Positions 35,292 through 48,441 of a DNA stretch of 64,000 nt are shown one piece after another. The stretch spans positions 6,414,303 to 6,478,302 of the forward strand of contig NC_081332.1 in NCBI RefSeq assembly GCF_022539665.2, in the 5' to 3' direction. The position numbers and the translations under genes were made by a program. Below the pieces are notes generated by a model, which had not been told where the DNA came from, ran no database searches, and saw nothing but the letters and a program-made list of their open reading frames with translations. The stretch is from Daphnia carinata. Taxonomy: Eukaryota > Arthropoda > Branchiopoda > Diplostraca > Daphniidae. How positions within the stretch are numbered: position 1 is the first letter of the stretch; every line of letters starts with the position of its first letter.

Positions 35292-38200
35292 TTAATATTC
35301 GATAGTCACACATTTCGTCTTTAGATATTCGTTCAAGGCTTCCTCACCTGTGCCAGAAAGAGAGGGAAAACCAAAAGCGCATTATCAGCATATACTGACT
35401 TTAGTAATACTTGTTTGCATCGTAATACCCAAGTCTTTTCCAAATCCAGATTGTTTGAAACCGCCGAATGGGGCTGCCACGTCTGTTTTGTTGTAAGTAT
35501 TGACGAACACGGTACCTGCCTGCAGCTTTTCCGTGACGTACAGGGCTTTACTTAGATCTCGAGTGATTACTCCGGAAGCTAAGCCATACTCGGAAGCATT
35601 GGCGCGACGCAAAACACCATCCACGTCGCTATGAAAAATCAAAAAAAAAATCAAGTACTATGCAACTAAAACTGCTATTCGGCAAAAAAAAAATGAGTAC
35701 CCGCTCTCGAATGGAGAGATGATCATTACAGGTCCAAATGATTCCTCTTTGGCAACGTACATATGATCTTGCACGTCAGTGAAAACAGTTGGGAGAAAGA
35801 AAAAACCCGGTCGATCTGCGCGTTTGCCTCCAGTGACTAATGTCGCTCCTTCTTTCACACCGATATCGCAATACTCGATCAATTTGTCCAAATGCGCTTT
35901 GTGATTCTGCGGGCCATGTTGCGTTCCACGATCCAATGGATCACCGATAGACTGTCATGAAGCAAGGAGTCATATGAGATCGTACTTGTTTCGTTGAATT
36001 TGTTATATCAGTTGGCTACAGACCATTTTGCCTATCTCAATCAGAACTCGTTTAACAAACTCATCATGGATGGGCTTTTCGACAAACAAGCGGCCTGCTG
36101 CAATACAATTTTCACCTTTGTTGAAAAATACGCTGCTCATGCCCTAAAAAAAAACATTACGAATATTTTCAACATTTTCTTCTTTTGTTTCTGTGTAAGC
36201 CAACTTTACCAAACGAACAGCTCGATCGATGTCACAATCGGAGAAAATGATGAACGGGGATTTGCCACCCAATTCTAACGAAGTCTTTTTTAAATTGGAA
36301 TCGGCACAGGCTCGCATCACAATTTTGCCCGTTTCCGTGCTTCCCGTGAAACCCAGTTTACGCACAACTGGATGTTCAGCAAGCGCTTGTCCGATAATAC
36401 TTCCTGAAGACAAAAACGAATTCAATCTACGAGTTAATAATATTGCTAAATAGTGTGATTCACCTTTCCCTGTAACAATGTTGATAACACCGGGAGGGAT
36501 TCCAGCTCTTACAGACAATTCGGCAAACTTTAAAGCTGTTAGAGGACAAACTTCGGCCGGCTTATGGACGACTGTATTTCCAGCTGCCAAGCATGCTGCC
36601 ATTTTCCAAGATAACATCATTAGGGGGTAGCTAAAAGTAGTAGAGCTTATTATTACTGTTATCATAATGCGGTTCAGTTTTACTCACTTCCAAGGCGTGA
36701 CCAAACCACAAACACTAAAAATGAAATAAGGAAAGAACTTTGTAAGTGACAATCGTCTTTAACTTGTACGATCAAAAGAAACAAACCCGACAGGCTCTCG
36801 TCTGGTGAACGTAAAATTCTTGTTAGGACGCGCGTTGTTTACTGGGATAGTAGAACCATGAATTTTATCGCACCAACCTAACATTTTTGAATTATTATAT
36901 GCACATTTTTTTTTCTTCTTAATACAAATAAATGTATATTTAGTTAATTACCTGCGAAGTAGCGCCATGTATCGATGGACATACCGACATGGGTTTTTAA
37001 AGCTAACGTGTACACGGCTCCCGAATCAATTGATTCAATTGTGGCAAGTTCTTCTTTGTGCTCTTCCATCAGGTCGGCCAATCTAGAATCATTTTTCTTT
37101 CATCAGCTTTCTGTAAAGGTAATTCTCAATCAATATATTTACTTAAAAAGAAGACGCCCACGATCCCTGGCGTTCATTTTTCCCCATTCGCCCTCTTCGA
37201 ATGCTAGACGAGCAGCTTCGACAGCTTGCTGGACATCTTCGATACCACCACTAGATACCTGAAAGGTGTCACAAACATCAGCTCATAGCTACGTTAATGA
37301 GCATAAGAATAGAGAAATTTCCTACTTGGCAAATGACGGACTCGTCCGTCGGATTAATGATCGCAGTTGTTTTTCCGCTAGCGGCATCCATGAATTTCCC
37401 GTTAATAAATTGCTGATGAGGAAATCGAATTTCCCTATTATTAACTGTCATGACAATCGCATCGTATTCGACTTTCCCCGAACCATCGGATCCATCTCCT
37501 CGGAGTTTGGAGATAACACACTGGATAAGCTCGTTAAATTTCGTGGCCATAAAAACATCTTCATTTTGCAAAGTGACACCAATTTTATCCTTCAGCTCTT
37601 CGACTAGACGTACGACATCCATGGAACCGGCTCCAGCACCGAAGAAGTCGGTATCATCGCTCACGTCAGCGCTTAAAATGCTTTTCCACACTTGGCGGAT
37701 AATCTCCTGTTTGGCTTTTTCATCTTCTGTCAGCTCCACAGCCGCTGAAGAGGAACTTTCAGCTTGGCGGCCATAATTGGCGGCCTTCATCACTTTTCCT
37801 TCCGCACTTATACGTTGCACGTTTACCTAAATGTCGAATGAAAACAAGTTCTAGGTTACAATTCATTTTCAATATTCTTATCTGTATTTACCCATTTGCC
37901 GTCTTGGCCTGGTATAAGAAATCCATTCTCCCATTGTATGCCAGGTTTATCGTTTCCTTGAAAATAAACTGCTTTCCCAGTGGGTACTGAAGGTTCTTTA
38001 AACAGTTGGGATCCGTAAAGACGAATCTCGTGCCAGACCGTCGATTCTGTTGGTTCCTCCAAAGAGACGCAAGTCCAAGCACCTGGTGAACTGTCCAAAC
38101 CACGGATAAAATTGTGCAACTGTTGACCACTTAGCCGCCATTGCACCTGCAAGCCAGAATGTAATCGTCAGAAAAGAATGTTAACTTTCTTCATTTTGAT

Positions 38201-40455
38201 ATACGCAGGTGAGCTGCTTACCTGTTGAAGATCTTTCTTGTTAAGCGCAGGGTCATACGTCGCCCCTTCGACAGGCTGCTGAAGTACTGGCGCCGTACCC
38301 AACGCGATCAATTCAACGGCATCAACCTGTTTGATTGATATACGTAAGTAAATTACTAGTTAATACCATAAAATTCGTTTTGCTTTTCCAATTGTTGCAA
38401 GAAATTCTCTGAGGTCAAATTTAGCCTTCTGGTTATCGATTTTGTATAGTAAGAAAGAAAACTCCACAATATCCGTTTGACATTTCAGGGGAAACGCATT
38501 CGTTAAGAACTCTATTAATTCTTTCTTAGTAGTCTTTGTAGTCTGTCATGCACAGAATGGAGAAGTTTCCTGGTCATTACGGAGAAGTTACTTTCCAATC
38601 GTGCACTGCAGAGTGTACTGTATGACCAACAACGAGGGGATGACTTTTTTTTTACGGAAAAATATAATGGAACTTATAATCCTTTGCCAAAAATAAAAAG
38701 ATAAGTAAACAACCGAAAAAGAAAAAGAACTAAAGAACTAAAAAATAGATAAAATTAGAACAAACGTCTTTGAGGTCATTGTTCTGAGTTTAAGTTCAAC
38801 AACCTATCACCAAGGAAGTTTCAATTTTACCGTAGCTTTGATTCCTTCCGGATACATGAATCTCTTGTATAACGAATCCAAGGTATCGTCCTCGAGGACA
38901 TCGCATTCCCTTTGAAGCAAAACTGGTCCCGTATCAAGTCCCTTTAAAGGAACGAAATAAAAACAAAGCAATTATTGTTGTTTCTTCCGACCAACTGATT
39001 TAAAGGATTTTACATCATCAGCCCAGAAAATAGACAGCCCTGCTTTGGCATCTCCCTCAATCAGGGTCCTGTAAAAATAAACATTTTGTAAAAATATCAA
39101 ACAGTAAAAGTTAAATAAATAATAAACAGATGAGTGAAGGGACATGGCTCACCAAGCAATTGCGTTAGCACCGCGATGACGCGGAAGGATGGAAGGGTGA
39201 TAAACGATACTCTTGAGTTGCGGAAAGTCAATTACTTCCATCGGAATGAATTGTGAGCAAAATGGAAGAACATTCAGATTGGCCCCGACCGATTTGTATT
39301 GTTCCAGCACCTCTGGAATGATTTGGCCTTTTTGTCTCCAAGCCTTGAACTTGAAAGTAGGCACAGCATCTTGACTAGCAATCGTCGCTGCAAAAATCCA
39401 ATATTTGTGAAAAATTAGTTAAAATTTCATACTGCTAGATAAACCATGCATAGGGTAGCAAAAGCATAATGCATTTTAGAACCCCAGAAAAAAGCTAAAA
39501 ATATAAACCTCCCCGACGGGGAATTGAACCCCGGTCTCCCGCGTGACAGGCGGGGATACTGACCACTATACTATCGAGGACTTACAATATAGTTCTGAGA
39601 CAATCAACAAGAAGTACTAAATAAAGAAACAGATACACAATTTTTGTTTGAATAACAACAGTTTGAATCATTATTCTTTTTTTTTTTCAAATAGAGAAAA
39701 TCCTATTATGTGTTTTCATCACTGCATCTGTCCCTACTTTAAGATAACGTATCGAAACAGTTACGTATATTACCCAGAGGATCCTCTTTGCTTCCCTGAT
39801 CAGGGATGGTGAAAACGCCGACTATGTGATGTCCATTACTTTTGATTGCTTTGTAAACTTCGACAGCGAAGAGACTCTGGCCGATGATGGCAACACGTAA
39901 GGTTTCTTTTCCCTAAGAGGTAAAAGAACAGGAAGGGAACAGCAAGCGTTAAAAAAAGAACAGTGCAAGTTCATACCGGTATATACTAGATATTCCTGGT
40001 TTGGAGTTTCATCCCTTCAGGCTTTACCCTCGTTTTCCCCCTCAAGAATATGGCTGAACCCTCTAGCCGAAGCTAAAAACTCTCAAACCGGACCAGTGCC
40101 GGACGACTTATTTTTTTTTTTTTGTAACCGATAAAACATTCCCGTAGATAATGGAAGGTAAAATATTATTAGTCTCTCATTCAAAAAAATATTTAAGTAT
40201 ATTGAATGTGTGCGAAGAATTCCGCATCCAATGAAAACGCGATAGAGATGATTCAACGCCCCATTGGAAATGATTCACCTAACTCCCCGATATAGATTAG
40301 CATTAACTATACAAGCAAGTGGTTAAATAGCTACGTGTTTGGCCGGCAGTAGATCCGTTCCTCTGCTACTGCGCAATTGGCTAGTTTTCAATTTCCCTAG
40401 TAACAGGAATACTTAGCACGAAAAGTTATGTACTTACAGGTTTGTTGTCGCTCAT
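35292..40455 (-). CDS. Aldh1l1: 10-formyltetrahydrofolate dehydrogenase (ALDH1L1-like)
   Basis: Eighteen exons: 40455-40438, 39912-39774, 39387-39153, 39068-39014, 38941-38831, 38326-38222, 38146-37892, 37826-37326, 37258-37143, 37082-36952, 36877-36787, 36714-36688, 36630-36464, 36403-36210, 36143-36024, 35951-35701, 35628-35429, 35347-35292; 923 residues in one frame. It oxidises 10-formyl-THF to THF and CO2 with NADP. The N-terminal formyltransferase domain has [10 protein letters not shown] (His116) and GLDTGP (Asp152). The acyl-carrier domain has [12 protein letters not shown] with phosphopantetheine Ser374. The C-terminal aldehyde dehydrogenase domain has [16 protein letters not shown] and [10 protein letters not shown] (nucleophile Cys728). 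It ends near KTVTIEY-type KCVTIEY. No targeting peptide is seen, so it is probably cytosolic. Exon 12 is a 27-base microexon. The first exon codes for only six residues. Intron 2 (39388-39773) contains a tRNA-Asp gene. Confidence 0.96.
39497..39501 (-). terminator. RNA polymerase III terminator of tRNA-Asp
   Basis: TTTTT on the minus strand, seven bases past the discriminator base. Confidence 0.75.
39509..39580 (-). tRNA. tRNA-Asp (anticodon GTC), nested in an Aldh1l1 intron
   Basis: A complete 72-base cloverleaf on the minus strand. The acceptor TCCTCGA pairs with TCGGGGA (one G-U pair) and G is the discriminator. The D arm has TAGTATAGTGGT (A box). The anticodon arm CCCGC-CTGTCAC-GCGGG presents GTC. 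The T arm is CCGGG-GTTCAATTCCCC-like (B box). There is no intron and no encoded CCA. It lies in the second intron of the formyltetrahydrofolate dehydrogenase gene, on the same strand, so host pre-mRNA passes through it; pol III should transcribe it independently. Confidence 0.96.
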
Positions 40456-43400
40456 GGTAGAAACGTGACAGCTATTGGTTTCTTTAGTTGAGAAAACGTA
40501 GAGTAAAATGATTAGAATTTACGTGAGTTTTTCTCCAGGAGGCTTGGCAGAAACCGATGAACCGCTTCACGATATCTGTGCTATCTCTATAGGTCCCGGG
40601 TACACGGGTGCAGGCACATGTCAAGTCAGGAAAAAAAAAGAAAAGAAAAACGCTTTTACAATAACACGCTTTTCGCCATCTAACGGTAGCAGAAAAAGCT
40701 GTTACATTTTTTTCCCAATTTTAGTCAACGAAAAGTTGCATTAGTTTCACAAACGTACTGACATGAAAAATTTATCAGTTGTGATTTTACGGAAATGCAC
40801 AGATGGTCGCGGCGTTATTTTTTAAATAAGAAGTTTTCCTCAACCAGGATGGGGGATGAATTTAACCACGTGCGCAGCATATTATTTGTTGTCAGAAAAC
40901 GCGGAAAGTCAGCAACGTCAAACACGTTTTTTGACCATTGTTTAAAAACGAAAACAGGTTCTGACGAGCCTTTTTCCCCCCAAACTCCTCTAAGGACCTA
41001 CATAACTTGAAAAAAATATATTATAATAGACTCCAGAAGCCCACATATGGAACCTGACGTCTAATGGCTTGGAGTAGGTTAGTTCGATGTCGGGGATTCC
41101 TCAAGCTGTAAAGTCCATAACCCTAAAATAGGTCAGACATTCAGTAAGCCTCAGCTTTTTAGGTAAAAAGAAACATATTTGGAATCAAAACTAAAACCGA
41201 AAGAAAAATCGCATATGTAAACAAAGAGCGAAAGCCTGAGGCACCTCTGCCTGAAGATTCACTATAAACTCTGCATGAGGTAGCTGTCTTCGTTACCTAC
41301 ATATAACTCCACCTGAAACGAGGAGAACTACCTGAATTAGCATTGCATGTAAGGGTCTCCCTAGTCCCCACAGGCAAGGGCATACGTAGGACTAAACCAA
41401 AACTTTGCGTTAAAAATTTTGTAGGTCAACTATCAAAGAAAATCGCGTTTCTCGGCTACTAATTTTGATTTATAAATTTCAGACAACGTATTTCATGTCT
41501 CCAATGTGAAATTTTTAACGTAATCAGTTTCTTGTAGAATGTGGAGCTAAGTGGCTTTGGGTTTTCGTAAAATCAGGCTGAACGTTGCCCGGAAGTTGCT
41601 TTCTGTTTATACCCATTGAAAATGCGTCCTCACGTTAAACCAATGACCGCTGTTTGAATATTCTGTTACACGAAATGTCTATGAAGCTCCATGGTTGTTT
41701 TTGTACAATAAATTTAATGCTTCGTGATAAACGGCCCAAGCTACAAAAATGATGTACTGAAACGCAATTTCACAGGCACATGGCGAAAAAAGGGAAAACG
41801 AAAAAGTAAAAATAGGCAATCACATTTTTTGCGTAACAAAAAGAATCAAGAAAGATCTCAAGGGCGTTACATCCTTTTCGGGAGGCGAATTGAAGAAAAA
41901 AAAATTATGATCGCTAAAGTTCGCACGTGAATTGTAGACAAGGCCACGCAGGTTACGCATAAATTCTCAGATAATCGTATACAAACATGTAATTTGCATT
42001 ATTAGTTTAAATATGACGAAAAAGATTGTCTGTTTTGTAAAAATGGAATTAAACTGCTTGTGAACGAAATAGTCTCATATCAGATAAGACTGTAATTACC
42101 AGACTATATTACCCCCCATTCAGTTGCAAAAGATTAAGTATTCCACTTTCTTTTTTTCGCAAATACACAAAGAAAAACTTTCGTGTCCTGGAGAGAAAAA
42201 AAAAAGCTGTAATGCGACATAACTCTCAGATGTTTGACGTAACTGCAACGCTTTTCCTGCGCCATATGTGCGGAGCAACAACCCCAAAAAGGGGCGGTTA
42301 ACCATTTGAAAATCTTCTCTTTATTTCTGCAACAAACTACTCCTTTCCATGTCTGCCAACACTTGCCCTTGCCCTTGGAAAATTACTTGAATAATATTGC
42401 CGTGCAAATGTAAGATGAAAAGCAATCGTTCAATCAAGCAAATGAAATACTATGCTTTCTGAATCTAGAAATTTTGCGATTACACTATCAGAGAGAGAAA
42501 ATTTACTGAAAATGAACACGTCATAGTCTACCACGATTTCGGTACTGAAGCCACGAACAAATTTAGAACGATGCTGAAATCGTATAAGAACATAGCTGGC
42601 GCGACTGTTCACGTATCGATTTCTCTAAGCCCCAAGAAAGCATTTTGAAATTGTATCATCACGATTTATTTTTAATATCTCTTTTTTAACGTAACTGCGC
42701 TAGATTATTTCTCTTTCCCCACAAATAGGCTTTCGCACTGCATATTTAGTCAAGTGGATTCCCTTAAGGTAAATATTCACAATTGCTGCTGTTGACGTGT
42801 GACATTTCGATGCCCACATTCAGACACACTGACGAAGCTTTTTTCGCCATCCGGGTCTGATGTTACAGCATACCTGGCTTACGTGTGGATTGAAATGTAT
42901 GGCTTCCCTGATCTGGCAGAGCATTGAATACATAATTGTGTGTTCGCATTAAAAATTATACTAACGTTAAATTCCATTTGGGCAATGAATATCAACTGCA
43001 TATTTAAGAACGCCAAACATGTAGAATTTTTTGGCTCTTCATTGAATGTTTGCCATGCCAACACGTTTAAAAGTTCGTATAAAATAACTGAAATGACATT
43101 AGCTTCCACTGCAATTCAAAGATCTCCTTCGTTTCTCCTGCAAGTGCCATCGGCACGTCGCATAAAAGGGAATCGAATTCACGTCCATCAGTTTCTTGTC
43201 GCTAATGGTGGAAATTCTGGTTTGCTTCACAATTATATTGTCACGAACACGTTTCCTGGCAATCGGTTTACAATAGAAATTCGGCCATCCTACAATACCT
43301 CATGTTTGCGATTGCTTACTATGGAAATTATACAACTGTCCCTATGATATCCGCACAACGTTATAGGCTAATGATGGCCCTAAAAATTTATTTATTGATT

Positions 43401-45002
43401 GCATTCGCCGAGAAAGCAGCATCTCGATTCTTCATCATTAATGCCCTAATTTGACACAAGGAGAAAAGGACACGACAACGGTTGTTAAGTAAAAACCAGT
43501 GAATTTCTTTTTTCATTTCAAAGATAGTTGTCACAACATTAAAGGGCGTTGTTGTGCTAACAAGAAAGTGGCCCATCCATGGATCGAATCATTTCTTAGA
43601 CCTTTCTTGAAATTCGGAGAAATCTTTTCCATTTGTCTTTCTGGACTGTTCTGCCCGCTCTAAGGGTTAGTAACCCTCTATCTGTGATATAGATTTTCAT
43701 CAAAAATGAGAATGTCAACCGCAGGGTCTTACAGGAACACCGCAGGGTGTAGAAAAGGATGGCAGACTTTACAATGCTACAGTTTTCCCCCAAATTTTTC
43801 TCCTATCCCATGGGCATGCAACTTACCTGATCTTCAGATGGTATGACTCTGATCGTTCTACGGATATAATCCGTAATCAGCACTTGGTGACCTCTTGACA
43901 TTGATTTTGTAACGTCCACGAGTTTTTAATTGGTTGGTATATTTCTAAGCCTTAATTTCACACATGGGAAAAGTGTATGACGTTCAGAAGCACAAATGGA
44001 ATTATGAAGTATTCTTGATCATTACAAACTGTCTAAAAAATTTTGCAACACTTTTCGAAAGAAGAGCTTAATATACGACGAATCTCCAAAAATTGGGCAT
44101 GTCACAATTGTGCATTTACGCATCTAATTTTGACATACCAACGAGGCCAACGACTTGGGAATGTGCAACGACGTCGTAAACGTTTCCACTATTAGCTTCT
44201 CGCCTCTGAAAACATGGAAAACTGGATGCATTTGTGGACATGAAAATATATTTTATCCTAATAACGATTCACGACCAATCCCTCATAATAGACAATCGGG
44301 TTTCTCGAGCTGTTTTTACCGACACCATAAAACCGTCTGCACGAGCAGCCGTGCGAAACTACTCGCCTACAGGCAACCATCTTTTTCGTTACTTTCTTCT
44401 TTATTTTTATTTTTTTGTCTGCTTATTTCGAAAGGATTTCCTAAACAAAAAAAAATTGCCTTGTCCATGTCAACGACCGATTTCCGTTCTTTCTTAAAAC
44501 AGAAAACGTTTGACGAATGCTGCCAGCAGGTTTTCTGGCATTATCTATTAGCTGGTGTTAATTCTCGTTTGTAGTGCACGTCGCTTTTATCTGATGGCAG
44601 GTACCACATCGTATCGTGTTCATTTTGTTTTTTAGGTATACTGTCCATAGGACTGCAAGCCGTGCCCCTCCAATTGTGGGCGTGCTCTTTCTCTACTCTT
44701 TTTTTAGTCTTGTTGCTTGGTATACTTTTATATGCTATAATGCAGCCTGTTGTTGTGCTCTCCGGTTCAGTCAAAAATTGACAATGATGGCTTCTTAGCT
44801 TGAATTGACTCAATTTAAAGTTGGTTGTGTGTTAAACCTGTGGATGTACACTAAAATTACTCATCTAAATTCAAATGCAAATTTAAAAAAATTGCTGTGC
44901 TCCACATTCGTCGTTTGACAGTTGTAATCCCAACGCTTTGACGTTTTCACCACTTCGTTATACCGTCTGATATTACGACTGTGAAAACCAAACCAAAAGA
45001 AA
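40456..45002. other. Intergenic region between Aldh1l1 and HSD17B12 genes
   Basis: About 4.5 kb between two divergently transcribed genes, so both promoters should lie here. No gene is recognised. The longest plus-strand frames (42985-43347, 44155-44574) lack family resemblance or splice partners. Confidence 0.5.
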
Positions 45003-47647
45003 ATGAGTGCTTTGGAAGTGATTGGTTTCGTTTTTTGTCTTTATTTACTGTGGAGCATCGTCAGTGCCTTGTTTAACTTACTCTACACGTGCTACCTGGG
45101 GAACGCGCTTGGCCGTTCCATCAAAGTAAAGAAGCTAGGCTCATGGGCTGGTGAGTTCATTGCCCCCGACCCTCACATTTCCTCTTTACTCATAGTTGCA
45201 CACCTGTCTGTGGGTCACAACGGTAGTTTTCTGTTTCCTGTCGAAGTATACACTAAAAACAGCAAAAAAGTATCTTGGCATTCTTCCGTTACGTCCAGTA
45301 AAAGTGCCGTATTGCACTGAAGTTTCCTTTTCGCTGCAATTACGAAATGCAGAAGATTCAGGTCGCTGTCTGCTCCAACAGTGTTTCTCCGCAACCTCCT
45401 TACCTACATTTTTTTTCTGACCTATATTACACTAATAGTTACAAGATAATATCTTTGCCGTGGAGGAAGAAGAAGCTATCTCTTCACAGAACTATTTGCT
45501 TTGCTATAAAATGGTTCTTTAAATTAAATTTTTTTTCTTTTTTTTTTTTCTTTACCTCTAGTTGTCACTGGAGCCACAGATGGAATTGGTAGAGCATACG
45601 CCGAGGAGGTAAAATAATCCGAATCATTGCAAGTTTCCAAAGTTAATCTTAAAAAATTTCGCATTTTTTTAGTTTGCTAGACAGGGTTTGAATATCGTGC
45701 TTATCAGTCGGTCCCTCTTTAAGCTTCAAAATGTTGCCCGTGAAATAGGTAAGTTCTGGATACCTTTCTCATCAGTTCTCCCTCTGTCTCTCCTCTCCAC
45801 CCCTTTGTACTATCCCTTTAAACAATACGAGGGGAAGAAAACGCTAGCAGCGAACAGACGGGGAGTCTCAAGTAGAGTGGAAAAGCAGGTCGTTTCATCC
45901 CGGACTGAGAGGGCAATGACCCAGTCTATGGTTCTCCTCGGAAAAGAAGAATGAGGAAAAACTTTTGGCAGAAAAAAAAATGAAAAAATAAACTTTTATT
46001 TCTTATAAATTTTTAATTGCATTTTGTGAGACATGGTCAACAATCTAACACAAATTGTTTCATAGTTTGTTACTATCTGACTATACGTTGGCTTCGTTCG
46101 TTCGTTTTTCTTGGTAGGCGTCTCTTAACTGGTTTTTGTTTGTCTTTATACAGAAACCCAGTACGGAGTCAAGACTCGAGTTATTGACGTTGACTTTACC
46201 GGTGCCAGAGAAATCTATGACCGGATTGGCGCCCAGCTTCAAGACTTGGATATTGGCGTCTTGGTCAACAACGTGGGCATGTCTTACAATTACCCGGAAT
46301 TTCTCTGCTATCTGCCCGATGCAGGAGCTTTCTGTACCCGACTGATGCACTGCAACATACTATCAGTCACGGGCATGACGCTTCTCTTGCTACCCAAAAT
46401 GGCCGAAAAACGTAAAGGTCTCATCCTTAACGTCTCGTCCGCATCTGCCGTTCTGCCTTCACCACTCCTCTCCATGTACTCCAGCACCAAGGTAAAGGAT
46501 GTTTAGAAAGTATTACAGTTGGCTCTGCGCCAGTACCACCATAGTTAACCTATTGACCTTTATCAGCAAACCGCATTTCCCTATTTCGTATCAGGGAAAT
46601 GCTTTTTTGGTGAATAAGGATGTTGAATGAAATCAAGATAAGACTATTGTTGGGAACTGTCTATGGCTATTGAGAGCTATATTGCAAAGCCCTTATAAAC
46701 TATTTGATAGCTGTTTGCCCCTAGCTTCGAGTTATTACGTTCGACTTGATTATGGAATGTTAAAACTACTTTTTAAAATATTAGAAATGTGAAACGTTGG
46801 TGACGTAGGAAACCATCCGTATCGGCTTCCAAATGACTGTTCCGTACGTGCGATTTGGACATTAACATATCCGTAGACCTTGAATTATCCCTAGAGTTTT
46901 TCACATTTTCTGCCATATTGCCTTTGAAAATGAATGTTCTTTTTTTATTCAATGAAAACGTCAAGGACCAAGTTTTCCTGGTGAAACCTTGAAATGTTAA
47001 GCTTGTTTCAATATATCTTCAGGCAGAAAAAAACTAGCTTTACAAGACTTTGCGAACAGCTGCGTGTAGAAACCACACGCCGTGTAATCTTGCATTTGTG
47101 TTGCCTGGGGGTGTTCTAGATGAGTGGTCAGTTTTATTTTATACTTGTATGTTTTTGAAACTTCTTATAATACAGGCTTTTGTTGAGAAATTCAGCCGAG
47201 ATTTGTCTTTGGAGACCCAGCATTTTGGCGTGACGATTCAATGCGTGCTTCCCAGCTTCGTCGCCACCAATATGAGCAAATTCAAGCCCAGTCTGACCGT
47301 ACCCAGTCCTACCCAGTTTGTCCGTGGTCACATGAACACACTCGGTCTGGAAGTATCTTCTCCCGGATACTGGGTTCATAAAATTCAGGTATTCTAGTTG
47401 TGTTTTCTGAAGAAACCTTGGAGTCAATTTATTGAATCATTTGTTATTTGATTTGTATGTACAGATCGGATTTTACGATGTAGCGCTAAGGTTTTTCCGA
47501 CCGGTCGTTGAACGCGTTGCTTGGTATGGTCTCTTTTCCATCCGCACGCGGGCTGTCAGACGCCAACAGAGACTCAAGATGGCGGAAGTAAATTCCGATA
47601 AATTACGTAGCGGCACAAATGGTGTAGGAGTCCAGCCGGTGCATTAA
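45003..47647 (+). CDS. Very-long-chain 3-oxoacyl-CoA reductase / 17-beta-HSD type 12-like
   Basis: Six exons: 45003-45150, 45562-45608, 45673-45748, 46154-46491, 47176-47388, 47465-47647. GT-AG introns, phases consistent, 334 residues (vertebrate HSD17B12 is 312). An N-terminal hydrophobic segment (about 6-30) would anchor it in the ER membrane. Rossmann short-chain dehydrogenase motifs follow: cofactor loop TGATDGIG (about 52-59), NNVG (about residue 128), catalytic Ser near 186 and YSSTK with Tyr199 and Lys203. A basic tail with RRQQR ends the protein; no KKxx retrieval signal is at the very end. Members of this family (C. elegans let-767, fly spidey) carry out the 3-ketoacyl-CoA reduction step of fatty-acid elongation and may also reduce steroids, including ecdysteroid-related ones. 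Its 3' end converges on the sorting nexin gene. Confidence 0.94.
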
Positions 47648-48441
47648 AGGTTTTTTTTTTTTTTTCATTGGATGCTTCTTCATCAGAAAGAAACCTATCA
47701 AAAGGACAATACCCTTCACGCTTTCTGCCGCTCATTGTTGTGTTATATGGCTATTTTGGTACCAGGCACATATAAATTGTTTTCTCCCCCCTCATCTGCT
47801 GTTTATTAATACATCTAGATGTCAGTATATCATCTTTTAAATGTTTCAATCATCGTGTATTTCTTGGCATATGAAAATTAAGGCTGCCTAAACGCACAAA
47901 CTATAGTTATGATAATCGAAAATGATAATAGGAAGTGAATTGACGTAGAAGCTCACGTTTCAGTTGTTTTTTTTTGTACCTCTTAACTTACTAAGAGCAC
48001 GTAACACTTAAGACTGAGCAATTTGCACGTTTAGTGATCCATCTATTCTTAGGCATAGCTCTTTATAAGATAATTGAAATGAAGCTCGGTAGAGCGCTGT
48101 AAGAACGACAAAGTTTTCATGAAGATGAGACTACAACACGAGTCGTTCTGACCAAATTCGTATGAGGGATTTACCCAATGGTTGCCATGTCCCCTAATAA
48201 ACAAAACTTTCGATTGGGAACAATAACACAGAAGGAAGAGCGAAACAGAATTTAAGCAATTGAAATTTAACACGCGACTATTTTCGAATCCTCTGAGGGA
48301 ATGTTTCCCCAAGAATGAAAACAATTGATAAAAATCTGCGAAGACCAGGAATCCGAAATAATTAGAATAACCTTCGTTAATTCGCATAGAGGAATGGATT
48401 TAAAACGAAACAATGCGATTTAAAAACCCGGTCGAAAGTTG
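47648..48441. other. Convergent 3' region between HSD17B12 and sorting nexin genes
   Basis: About 0.8 kb shared by the 3' UTRs of two convergent genes. A minus-strand AATAAA at 47811-47816 could end the sorting nexin transcript, which would then overlap the 3' UTR of the reductase gene. No open frame of note. Confidence 0.5.

Noticed and set aside
42985-43347. Plus-strand ATG frame of about 120 codons in the 4.5-kb spacer
   Set aside because: No family resemblance, random-looking codon use for an AT-rich region, and no splice or promoter signals around it.
44155-44574. Plus-strand frame of 139 codons
   Set aside because: Runs through T and A tracts, with a low-complexity Ser/Phe stretch; no relatives recognised.
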